Assembly (NCBI GenBank): GCA_964057225.1
Contig: OZ059899.1
Span: 20,716,501-20,780,500 of the forward strand
DNA length: 64,000 nt
Source: Auanema rhodensis
Taxonomy: Eukaryota > Nematoda > Chromadorea > Rhabditida > Rhabditidae
Reading direction: 5' to 3'
A program made the position numbers and the translations under genes. How positions within the stretch are numbered: the stretch's first letter is position 1; each line of letters starts with the position of its first letter. Positions 10,907-23,885 of the stretch are shown here, one piece after another. The notes below the pieces were generated by a model. That model was not told the DNA's origin. It was given only the letters and a program-made list of their open reading frames with translations, and did no database searches.

Positions 10907-13012
10907 TTGAAAAAAGATGCATTAGTGTATGTTGAGTTTCCATGTACACTCAACATTGCTTCCAAAAACATTTTGACAAAAATTTTTCCGAAAAATTTCA
11001 AAATAATTTCGCAAAAAGTAGATGTTTTTAGATTCCTTTTTTCAAGGCAAAGACGATGGACATTGTTATTCAACGAAAAAATTGATTCTGCAGGGTGAAA
11101 ATCGAGGATATAAGTGTGAACTTATATCAGTTGATATCTCGGTGCATTTTTAAGCTAGCGCAAATCTGATAACACAGATCGACGCAGCTTAAAAATCCGC
11201 ATCGAATGCACTATACAACATTGAGAAACGCTTAACACAAAAATTAGTTATGATCGTTTGAAAAATGATGCATTAGTGTATGTTGAGTTTCCATGTACAC
11301 TCAACATTGCTTCCCAAAACATTTTTACAAAAATTTTTCCGAAAAATTTCGAAATAATTTCGCAAAAAGTAGATGTTTTTAGATTCCTTTTTTCAAGGCA
11401 AAGACGATGGACATTGTTATTCAACGAAAAAATTGATTCTGCAGGGTGAAAATCGAGGATATAAGTGTGAACTTATATCAGTTGATATCTCGGTGCATTT
11501 TTAAGCTAGCGCAAATCTGATAACACAGATCGACGCAGCTTAAAAATCCGCATCGAATGCACTATACTACATTGAAAAACGCTTAATACAAAAATTAGTT
11601 ATGATCGTTTGAAAAAAGATGCATTAGTGTATGTTGAGTTTCCATGTACACTCAACATTGCTTCCAAAAACATTTTGACAAAAATTTTTCCGAAAAATTT
11701 CAAAATAATTTCGCAAAAAGTAGATGTTTTTAGATTCCTTTTTTCAAGGCAAAGACGATGGACATTGTTATTCAACGAAAAAATTGATTCTGCAGGGTGA
11801 AAATCGAGGATATAAGTGTGAACTTATATCAGTTGATATCTCGGTGCATTTTTAAGCTAGCGCAAATCTGATAACACAGATCGACGCAGCTTAAAAATCC
11901 GCATCGAATGCACTATACAACATTGAGAAACGCTTAACACAAAAATTAGTTATGATCGTTTGAAAAATGATGCATTAGTGTATGTTGAGTTTCCATGTAC
12001 ACTCAACATTGCTTCCCAAAACATTTTTACAAAAATTTTTCCGAAAAATTTCGAAATAATTTCGCAAAAAGTAGATGTTTTTAGATTCCTTTTTTCAAGG
12101 CAAAGACGATGGACATTGTTATTCAACGAAAAAATTGATTCTGCAGGGTGAAAATCGAGGATATAAGTGTGAACTTATATCAGTTGATATCTCGGTGCAT
12201 TTTTAAGCTAGCGCAAATCTGATAACACAGATCGACGCAGCTTAAAAATCCGCATCGAATGCACTATACTACATTGAAAAACGCTTAATACAAAAATTAG
12301 TTATGATCGTTTGAAAAAAGATGCATTAGTGTATGTTGAGTTTCCATGTACACTCAACATTGCTTCCAAAAACATTTTGACAAAAATTTTTCCGAAAAAT
12401 TTCAAAATAATTTCGCAAAAAGTAGATGTTTTTAGATTCCTTTTTTCAAGGCAAAGACGATGGACATTGTTATTCAACGAAAAAATTGATTCTGCAGGGT
12501 GAAAATCGAGGATATAAGTGTGAACTTATATCAGTTGATATCTCGGTGCATTTTTAAGCTAGCGCAAATCTGATAACACAGATCGACGCAGCTTAAAAAT
12601 CCGCATCGAATGCACTATACAACATTGAGAAACGCTTAACACAAAAATTAGTTATGATCGTTTGAAAAATGATGCATTAGTGTATGTTGAGTTTCCATGT
12701 ACACTCAACATTGCTTCCCAAAACATTTTTACAAAAATTTTTCCGAAAAATTTCGAAATAATTTCGCAAAAAGTAGATGTTTTTAGATTCCTTTTTTCAA
12801 GGCAAAGACGATGGACATTGTTATTCAACGAAAAAATTGATTCTGCAGGGTGAAAATCGAGGATATAAGTGTGAACTTATATCAGTTGATATCTCGGTGC
12901 ATTTTTAAGCTAGCGCAAATCTGATAACACAGATCGACGCAGCTTAAAAATCCGCATCGAATGCACTATACTACATTGAAAAACGCTTAATACAAAAATT
13001 AGTTATGATCGT
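10907..13012 (+). repeat. Higher-order repeat: 702-bp dimer, three copies
   Basis: Units alternate between type D (m9 A, m69 G, m94 A, m115 G) and an A variant with CTTCCCAAAAC (m58 C) and ATGATGC (m9 T). The pair occurs three times in a row (10907, 11609, 12311). The units on either side (10556 and 13013) are ordinary type A, so the dimer block is bounded. Confidence 0.85.
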
Positions 13013-16000
13013 TTGAAAAAAGATGCATTAGTGTATGTTGAGTTTCCATGTACACTCAACATTGCTTCCAAAAACATTTTTACAAAAATTTTTCCGAAAA
13101 ATTTCGAAATAATTTCGCAAAAAGTAGATGTTTTTAGATTCCTTTTTTCAAGGCAAAGACGATGGACATTGTTATTCAACGAAAAAATTGATTCTGCAGG
13201 GTGAAAATCGAGGATATAAGTGTGAACTTATATCAGTTGATATCTCGGTGCATTTTTAAGCTAGCGCAAATCTGATAACACAGATCGACGCAGCTTAAAA
13301 ATCCGCATCGAATGCACTATACTACATTGAAAAACGCTTAATACAAAAATTAGTTATGATCGTTTGAAAAAAGATGCATTAGTGTATGTTGAGTTTCCAT
13401 GTACACTCAACATTGCTTCCAAAAACATTTTTACAAAAATTTTTCCGAAAAATTTCGAAATAATTTCGCAAAAAGTAAATGTTTTTAGATTCCTTTCTCC
13501 AAGGCAAAGACGATGGACAATGTTATTCAACGAAAAAATTAATTCTGCAGGGTGAAAATCGAGGATATAAGTGTGAACTTATATCAGATGATATCTCGGT
13601 GCATTTTTAAGCTAGCGCAAATCTGATAACACAGATCGACGCAGCTTAAAAATCCGCATCGAATGCACTATACTACATTGAAAAACGCTTAATACAAAAA
13701 TTAGTTATGATCGTTTGAAAAAAGATGCATTAGTGTATGTTGAGTTTCCATGTACACTCAACATTGCTTCCAAAAACATTTTGACAAAAATTTTTCCGAA
13801 AAATTTCAAAATAATTTCGCAAAAAGTAGATGTTTTTAGATTCCTTTTTTCAAGGCAAAGACGATGGACATTGTTATTCAACGAAAAAATTGATTCTGCA
13901 GGGTGAAAATCGAGGATATAAGTGTGAACTTATATCAGTTGATATCTCGGTGCATTTTTAAGCTAGCGCAAATCTGATAACACAGATCGACGCAGCTTAA
14001 AAATCCGCATCGAATGCACTATACAACATTGAGAAACGCTTAACACAAAAATTAGTTATGATCGTTTGAAAAATGATGCATTAGTGTATGTTGAGTTTCC
14101 ATGTACACTCAACATTGCTTCCAAAAACATTTTTACAAAAATTTTTCCGAAAAATTTCGAAATAATTTCGCAAAAAGTAAATGTTTTTAGATTCCTTTCT
14201 CCAAGGCAAAGACGATGGACAATGTTATTCAACGAAAAAATTAATTCTGCAGGGTGAAAATCGAGGATATAAGTGTGAACTTATATCAGTTGATATCTCG
14301 GTGCATTTTTAAGCTAGCGCAAATCTGATAACACAGATCGACGCAGCTTAAAAATCCGCATCGAATGCACTATACTACATTGAAAAACGCTTAATACAAA
14401 AATTAGTTATGATCGTTTGAAAAAAGATGCATTAGTGTATGTTGAGTTTCCATGTACACTCAACATTGCTTCCAAAAACATTTTTACAAAAATTTTTCCG
14501 AAAAATTTCGAAATAATTTCGCAAAAAGTAGATGTTTTTAGATTCCTTTTTTCAAGGCAAAGACGATGGACATTGTTATTCAACGAAAAAATTGATTCTG
14601 CAGGGTGAAAATCGAGGATATAAGTGTGAACTTATATCAGATGATATCTCGGTGCATTTTTAAGCTAGCGCAAATCTGATAACACAGATCGACGCAGCTT
14701 AAAAATCCGCATCGAATGCACTATACAACATTGAGAAACGCTTAACACAAAAATTAGTTATGATCGTTTGAAAAATGATGCATTAGTGTATGTTGAGTTT
14801 CCATGTACACTCAACATTGCTTCCCAAAACATTTTTACAAAAATTTTTCCGAAAAATTTCGAAATAATTTCGCAAAAAGTAGATGTTTTTAGATTCCTTT
14901 TTTCAAGGCAAAGACGATGGACATTGTTATTCAACGAAAAAATTGATTCTGCAGGGTGAAAATCGAGGATATAAGTGTGAACTTATATCAGTTGATATCT
15001 CGGTGCATTTTTAAGCTAGCGCAAATCTGATAACACAGATCGACGCAGCTTAAAAATCCGCATCGAATGCACTATACTACATTGAAAAACGCTTAATACA
15101 AAAATTAGTTATGATCGTTTGAAAAAAGATGCATTAGTGTATGTTGAGTTTCCATGTACACTCAACATTGCTTCCAAAAACATTTTTACAAAAATTTTTC
15201 CGAAAAATTTCGAAATAATTTCGCAAAAAGTAAATGTTTTTAGATTCCTTTCTCCAAGGCAAAGACGATGGACAATGTTATTCAACGAAAAAATTAATTC
15301 TGCAGGGTGAAAATCGAGGATATAAGTGTGAACTTATATCAGTTGATATCTCGGTGCATTTTTAAGCTAGCGCAAATCTGATAACACAGATCGACGCAGC
15401 TTAAAAATCCGCATCGAATGCACTATACTACATTGAAAAACGCTTAATACAAAAATTAGTTATGATCGTTTGAAAAAAGATGCATTAGTGTATGTTGAGT
15501 TTCCATGTACACTCAACATTGCTTCCAAAAACATTTTTACAAAAATTTTTCCGAAAAATTTCGAAATAATTTCGCAAAAAGTAGATGTTTTTAGATTCCT
15601 TTTTTCAAGGCAAAGACGATGGACATTGTTATTCAACGAAAAAATTGATTCTGCAGGGTGAAAATCGAGGATATAAGTGTGAACTTATATCAGATGATAT
15701 CTCGGTGCATTTTTAAGCTAGCGCAAATCTGATAACACAGATCGACGCAGCTTAAAAATCCGCATCGAATGCACTATACAACATTGAGAAACGCTTAACA
15801 CAAAAATTAGTTATGATCGTTTGAAAAATGATGCATTAGTGTATGTTGAGTTTCCATGTACACTCAACATTGCTTCCCAAAACATTTTTACAAAAATTTT
15901 TCCGAAAAATTTCAAAATAATTTCGCAAAAAGTAGATGTTTTTAGATTCCTTTTTTCAAGGCAAAGACGATGGACATTGTTATTCAACGAAAAAATTGAT

Positions 16001-19000
16001 TCTGCAGGGTGAAAATCGAGGATATAAGTGTGAACTTATATCAGTTGATATCTCGGTGCATTTTTAAGCTAGCGCAAATCTGATAACACAGATCGACGCA
16101 GCTTAAAAATCCGCATCGAATGCACTATACTACATTGAAAAACGCTTAATACAAAAATTAGTTATGATCGTTTGAAAAAAGATGCATTAGTGTATGTTGA
16201 GTTTCCATGTACACTCAACATTGCTTCCAAAAACATTTTTACAAAAATTTTTCCGAAAAATTTCGAAATAATTTCGCAAAAAGTAGATGTTTTTAGATTC
16301 CTTTTTTCAAGGCAAAGACGATGGACATTGTTATTCAACGAAAAAATTGATTCTGCAGGGTGAAAATCGAGGATATAAGTGTAAACTTATATCAGTTGAT
16401 ATCTCGGTGCATTTTTAAGCTAGCGCAAATCTGATAACACAGATCGACGCAGCTTAAAAATCCGCATCGAATGCACTATACTACATTGAAAAACGCTTAA
16501 TACAAAAATTAGTTATGATCGTTTGAAAAAAGATGCATTAGTGTATGTTGAGTTTCCATGTACACTCAACATTGCTTCCAAAAACATTTTTACAAAAATT
16601 TTTCCGAAAAATTTCGAAATAATTTCGCAAAAAGTAAATGTTTTTAGATTCCTTTCTCCAAGGCAAAGACGATGGACAATGTTATTCAACGAAAAAATTA
16701 ATTCTGCAGGGTGAAAATCGAGGATATAAGTGTGAACTTATATCAGTTGATATCTCGGTGCATTTTTAAGCTAGCGCAAATCTGATAACACAGATCGACG
16801 CAGCTTAAAAATCCGCATCGAATGCACTATACTACATTGAAAAACGCTTAATACAAAAATTAGTTATGATCGTTTGAAAAAAGATGCATTAGTGTATGTT
16901 GAGTTTCCATGTACACTCAACATTGCTTCCAAAAACATTTTTACAAAAATTTTTCCGAAAAATTTCGAAATAATTTCGCAAAAAGTAGATGTTTTTAGAT
17001 TCCTTTTTTCAAGGCAAAGACGATGGACATTGTTATTCAACGAAAAAATTGATTCTGCAGGGTGAAAATCGAGGATATAAGTGTGAACTTATATCAGATG
17101 ATATCTCGGTGCATTTTTAAGCTAGCGCAAATCTGATAACACAGATCGACGCAGCTTAAAAATCCGCATCGAATGCTTTATACAACATTGAGAAACGCTT
17201 AACACAAAAATTAGTTATGATCGTTTGAAAAATGATGCATTAGTGTATGTTGAGTTTCCATGTACACTCAACATTGCTTCCCAAAACATTTTTACAAAAA
17301 TTTTTCCGAAAAATTTCGAAATAATTTCGCAAAAAGTAGATGTTTTTAGATTCCTTTTTTCAAGGCAAAGACGATGGACATTGTTATTCAACGAAAAAAT
17401 TGATTCTGCAGGGTGAAAATCGAGGATATAAGTGTGAACTTATATCAGTTGATATCTCGGTGCATTTTTAAGCTAGCGCAAATCTGATAACACAGATCGA
17501 CGCAGCTTAAAAATCCGCATCGAATGCACTATACTACATTGAAAAACGCTTAATACAAAAATTAGTTATGATCGTTTGAAAAAAGATGCATTAGTGTATG
17601 TTGAGTTTCCATGTACACTCAACATTGCTTCCAAAAACATTTTTACAAAAATTTTTCCGAAAAATTTCGAAATAATTTCGCAAAAAGTAAATGTTTTTAG
17701 ATTCCTTTCTCCAAGGCAAAGACGATGGACAATGTTATTCAACGAAAAAATTAATTCTGCAGGGTGAAAATCGAGGATATAAGTGTGAACTTATATCAGA
17801 TGATATCTCGGTGCATTTTTAAGCTAGCGCAAATCTGATAACACAGATCGACGCAGCTTAAAAATCCGCATCGAATGCACTATACTACATTGAAAAACGC
17901 TTAATACAAAAATTAGTTATGATCGTTTGAAAAAAGATGCATTAGTGTATGTTGAGTTTCCATGTACACTCAACATTGCTTCCAAAAACATTTTGACAAA
18001 AATTTTTCCGAAAAATTTCAAAATAATTTCGCAAAAAGTAGATGTTTTTAGATTCCTTTTTTCAAGGCAAAGACGATGGACATTGTTATTCAACGAAAAA
18101 ATTGATTCTGCAGGGTGAAAATCGAGGATATAAGTGTGAACTTATATCAGTTGATATCTCGGTGCATTTTTAAGCTAGCGCAAATCTGATAACACAGATC
18201 GACGCAGCTTAAAAATCCGCATCGAATGCACTATACAACATTGAGAAACGCTTAACACAAAAATTAGTTATGATCGTTTGAAAAATGATGCATTAGTGTA
18301 TGTTGAGTTTCCATGTACACTCAACATTGCTTCCAAAAACATTTTTACAAAAATTTTTCCGAAAAATTTCGAAATAATTTCGCAAAAAGTAAATGTTTTT
18401 AGATTCCTTTCTCCAAGGCAAAGACGATGGACAATGTTATTCAACGAAAAAATTAATTCTGCAGGGTGAAAATCGAGGATATAAGTGTGAACTTATATCA
18501 GTTGATATCTCGGTGCATTTTTAAGCTAGCGCAAATCTGATAACACAGATCGACGCAGCTTAAAAATCCGCATCGAATGCACTATACTACATTGAAAAAC
18601 GCTTAATACAAAAATTAGTTATGATCGTTTGAAAAAAGATGCATTAGTGTATGTTGAGTTTCCATGTACACTCAACATTGCTTCCAAAAACATTTTTACA
18701 AAAATTTTTCCGAAAAATTTCGAAATAATTTCGCAAAAAGTAGATGTTTTTAGATTCCTTTTTTCAAGGCAAAGACGATGGACATTGTTATTCAACGAAA
18801 AAATTGATTCTGCAGGGTGAAAATCGAGGATATAAGTGTGAACTTATATCAGTTGATATCTCGGTGCATTTTTAAGCTAGCGCAAATCTGATAACACAGA
18901 TCGACGCAGCTTAAAAATCCGCATCGAATGCACTATACTACATTGAAAAACGCTTAATACAAAAATTAGTTATGATCGTTTGAAAAAAGATGCATTAGTG

Positions 19001-20032
19001 TATGTTGAGTTTCCATGTACACTCAACATTGCTTCCAAAAACATTTTGACAAAAATTTTTCCGAAAAATTTCAAAATAATTTCGCAAAAAGTAGATGTTT
19101 TTAGATTCCTTTTTTCAAGGCAAAGACGATGGACATTGTTATTCAACGAAAAAATTGATTCTGCAGGGTGAAAATCGAGGATATAAGTGTGAACTTATAT
19201 CAGTTGATATCTCGGTGCATTTTTAAGCTAGCGCAAATCTGATAACACAGATCGACGCAGCTTAAAAATCCGCATCGAATGCACTATACAACATTGAGAA
19301 ACGCTTAACACAAAAATTAGTTATGATCGTTTGAAAAATGATGCATTAGTGTATGTTGAGTTTCCATGTACACTCAACATTGCTTCCAAAAACATTTTTA
19401 CAAAAATTTTTCCGAAAAATTTCGAAATAATTTCGCAAAAAGTAAATGTTTTTAGATTCCTTTCTCCAAGGCAAAGACGATGGACAATGTTATTCAACGA
19501 AAAAATTAATTCTGCAGGGTGAAAATCGAGGATATAAGTGTGAACTTATATCAGTTGATATCTCGGTGCATTTTTAAGCTAGCGCAAATCTGATAACACA
19601 GATCGACGCAGCTTAAAAATCCGCATCGAATGCACTATACTACATTGAAAAACGCTTAATACAAAAATTAGTTATGATCGTTTGAAAAAAGATGCATTAG
19701 TGTATGTTGAGTTTCCATGTACACTCAACATTGCTTCCCAAAACATTTTTACAAAAATTTTTCCGAAAAATTTCGAAATAATTTCGCAAAAAGTAGATGT
19801 TTTTAGATTCCTTTTTTCAAGGCAAAGACGATGGACATTGTTATTCAACGAAAAAATGGATTCTGCAGGGTGAAAATCGAGGATATAAGTGTGAACTTAT
19901 ATCAGTTGATATCTCGGTGCATTTTTAAGCTAGCGCAAATCTGATAACACAGATCGACGCAGCTTAAAAATCCGCATCGAATGCACTATACTACATTGAA
20001 AAACGCTTAATACAAAAATTAGTTATGATCGT

Positions 20033-20379
20033 TTGAAAAAAGATGCATTAGTGTATGTTGAGTTTCCATGTACACTCAACATTGCTTCCAAAAACATTTT
20101 TACAAAAATTTTTCCGAAAAATTTCGAAATAATTTCGCAAAAAGTAAATGTTTTTAGATTCCTTTCTCCAAGGCAAAGACGATGGACAATGTTATTCAAC
20201 GAAAAAATTCTGCAGGGTGAAAATCGAGGATATAAGTGTGAACTTATATCAGATGATATCTCGGTGCATTTTTAAGCTAGCGCAAATCTGATAACACAGA
20301 TCGACGCAGCTTAAAAATCCGCATCGAATGCACTATACTACATTGAAAAACGCTTAATACAAAAATTAGTTATGATCGT
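20033..20379 (+). repeat. 347-bp monomer with a 4-bp deletion (first copy)
   Basis: A type C unit in which AATTAATTCTG has become AATTCTG. Loss of one copy of the direct AATT repeat points to slippage. It is one of the private marks of the 7-mer and has an identical partner at 22486-22832. Confidence 0.9.
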
Positions 20380-22485
20380 TTGAAAAAAGATGCATTAGTG
20401 TATGTTGAGTTTCCATGTAAACTCAACATTGCTTCCCAAAACATTTTTACAAAAATTTTTCCGAAAAATTTCAAAATAATTTCGCAAAAAGTAGATGTTT
20501 TTAGATTCCTTTTTTCAAGGCAAAGACGATGGACATTGTTATTCAACGAAAAAATTGATTCTGCAGGGTGAAAATCGAGGATATAAGTGTGAACTTATAT
20601 CAGTTGATATCTCGGTGCATTTTTAAGCTAGCGCAAATCTGATAACACAGATCGACGCAGCTTAAAAATCCGCATCGAATGCACTATACTACATTGAAAA
20701 ACGCTTAATACAAAAATTAGTTATGATCGTTTGAAAAAAGATGCATTAGTGTATGTTGAGTTTCCATGTACACTCAACATTGCTTCCAAAAACATTTTTA
20801 CAAAAATTTTTCCGAAAAATTTCGAAATAATTTCGCAAAAAGTAGATGTTTTTAGATTCCTTTTTTCAAGGCAAAGACGATGGACATTGTTATTCAACGA
20901 AAAAATTGATTCTGCAGGGTGAAAATCGAGGATATAAGTGTGAACTTATATAAGTTGATATCTCGGTGCATTTTTAAGCTAGCGCAAATCTGATAACACA
21001 GATCGACGCAGCTTAAAAATCCGCATCGAATGCACTATACTACATTGAAAAACGCTTAATACAAAAATTAGTTATGATCGTTTGAAAAAAGATGCATTAG
21101 TGTATGTTGAGTTTCCATGTACACTCAACATTGCTTCCAAAAACATTTTTACAAAAATTTTTCCGAAAAATTTCGAAATAATTTCGCAAAAAGTAAATGT
21201 TTTTAGATTCCTTTCTCCAAGGCAAAGACGATGGACAATGTTATTCAACGAAAAAATTAATTCTGCAGGGTGAAAATCGAGGATATAAGTGTGAACTTAT
21301 ATCAGATGATATCTCGGTGCATTTTTAAGCTAGCGCAAATCTGATAACACAGATCGACGCAGCTTAAAAATCCGCATCGAATGCACTATACTACATTGAA
21401 AAACGCTTAATACAAAAATTAGTTATGATCGTTTGAAAAAAGATGCATTAGTGTATGTTGAGTTTCCATGTACACTCAACATTGCTTCCAAAAACATTTT
21501 GACAAAAATTTTTCCGAAAAATTTCAAAATAATTTCGCAAAAAGTAGATGTTTTTAGATTCCTTTTTTCAAGGCAAAGACGATGGACATTGTTATTCAAC
21601 GAAAAAATTGATTCTGCAGGGTGAAAATCGAGGATATAAGTGTGAACTTATATCAGTTGATATCTCGGTGCATTTTTAAGCTAGCGCAAATCTGATAACA
21701 CAGATCGACGCAGCTTAAAAATCCGCATCGAATGCACTATACAACATTGAGAAACGCTTAACACAAAAATTAGTTATGATCGTTTGAAAAATGATGCATT
21801 AGTGTATGTTGAGTTTCCATGTACACTCAACATTGCTTCCAAAAACATTTTTACAAAAATTTTTCCGAAAAATTTCGAAATAATTTCGCAAAAAGTAAAT
21901 GTTTTTAGATTCCTTTCTCCAAGGCAAAGACGATGGACAATGTTATTCAACGAAAAAATTAATTCTGCAGGGTGAAAATCGAGGATATAAGTGTGAACTT
22001 ATATCAGTTGATATCTCGGTGCATTTTTAAGCTAGCGCAAATCTGATAACACAGATCGACGCAGCTTAAAAATCCGCATCGAATGCACTATACTACATTG
22101 AAAAACGCTTAATACAAAAATTAGTTATGATCGTTTGAAAAAAGATGCATTAGTGTATGTTGAGTTTCCATGTACACTCAACATTGCTTCCCAAAACATT
22201 TTTACAAAAATTTTTCCGAAAAATTTCGAAATAATTTCGCAAAAAGTAGATGTTTTTAGATTCCTTTTTTCAAGGCAAAGACGATGGACATTGTTATTCA
22301 ACGAAAAAATGGATTCTGCAGGGTGAAAATCGAGGATATAAGTGTGAACTTATATCAGTTGATATCTCGGTGCATTTTTAAGCTAGCGCAAATCTGATAA
22401 CACAGATCGACGCAGCTTAAAAATCCGCATCGAATGCACTATACTACATTGAAAAACGCTAAATACAAAAATTAGTTATGATCGT

Positions 22486-22832
22486 TTGAAAAAAGATGCA
22501 TTAGTGTATGTTGAGTTTCCATGTACACTCAACATTGCTTCCAAAAACATTTTTACAAAAATTTTTCCGAAAAATTTCGAAATAATTTCGCAAAAAGTAA
22601 ATGTTTTTAGATTCCTTTCTCCAAGGCAAAGACGATGGACAATGTTATTCAACGAAAAAATTCTGCAGGGTGAAAATCGAGGATATAAGTGTGAACTTAT
22701 ATCAGATGATATCTCGGTGCATTTTTAAGCTAGCGCAAATCTGATAACACAGATCGACGCAGCTTAAAAATCCGCATCGAATGCACTATACTACATTGAA
22801 AAACGCTTAATACAAAAATTAGTTATGATCGT
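22486..22832 (+). repeat. 347-bp monomer with the same 4-bp deletion (second copy)
   Basis: Same deletion as the unit at 20033-20379, exactly 2453 bp further on. It differs from that unit by CGCTAAATAC just upstream (about 22457). The shared deletion shows that both descend from one event followed by duplication of the block. Confidence 0.9.
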
Positions 22833-23885
22833 TTGAAAAAAGATGCATTAGTGTATGTTGAGTTTCCATGTAAACTCAACATTGCTTCCCAAAACATTTT
22901 TACAAAAATTTTTCCGAAAAATTTCGAAATAATTTCGCAAAAAGTAGATGTTTTTAGATTCCTTTTTTCAAGGCAAAGACGATGGACATTGTTATTCAAC
23001 GAAAAAATTGATTCTGCAGGGTGAAAATCGAGGATATAAGTGTGAACTTATATCAGTTGATATCTCGGTGCATTTTTAAGCTAGCGCAAATCTGATAACA
23101 CAGATCGACGCAGCTTAAAAATCCGCATCGAATGCACTATACTACATTGAAAAACGCTTAATACAAAAATTAGTTATGATCGTTTGAAAAAAGATGCATT
23201 AGTGTATGTTGAGTTTCCATGTACACTCAACATTGCTTCCAAAAACATTTTTACAAAAATTTTTCCGAAAAATTTCGAAATAATTTCGCAAAAAGTAGAT
23301 GTTTTTAGATTCCTTTTTTCAAGGCAAAGACGATGGACATTGTTATTCAACGAAAAAATTGATTCTGCAGGGTGAAAATCGAGGATATAAGTGTGAACTT
23401 ATATAAGTTGATATCTCGGTGCATTTTTAAGCTAGCGCAAATCTGATAACACAGATCGACGCAGCTTAAAAATCCGCATCGAATGCACTATACTACATTG
23501 AAAAACGCTTAATACAAAAATTAGTTATGATCGTTTGAAAAAAGATGCATTAGTGTATGTTGAGTTTCCATGTACACTCAACATTGCTTCCAAAAACATT
23601 TTTACAAAAATTTTTCCGAAAAATTTCGAAATAATTTCGCAAAAAGTAAATGTTTTTAGATTCCTTTCTCCAAGGCAAAGACGATGGACAATGTTATTCA
23701 ACGAAAAAATTAATTCTGCAGGGTGAAAATCGAGGATATAAGTGTGAACTTATATCAGATGATATCTCGGTGCATTTTTAAGCTAGCGCAAATCTGATAA
23801 CACAGATCGACGCAGCTTAAAAATCCGCATCGAATGCACTATACTACATTGAAAAACGCTTAATACAAAAATTAGTTATGATCGT

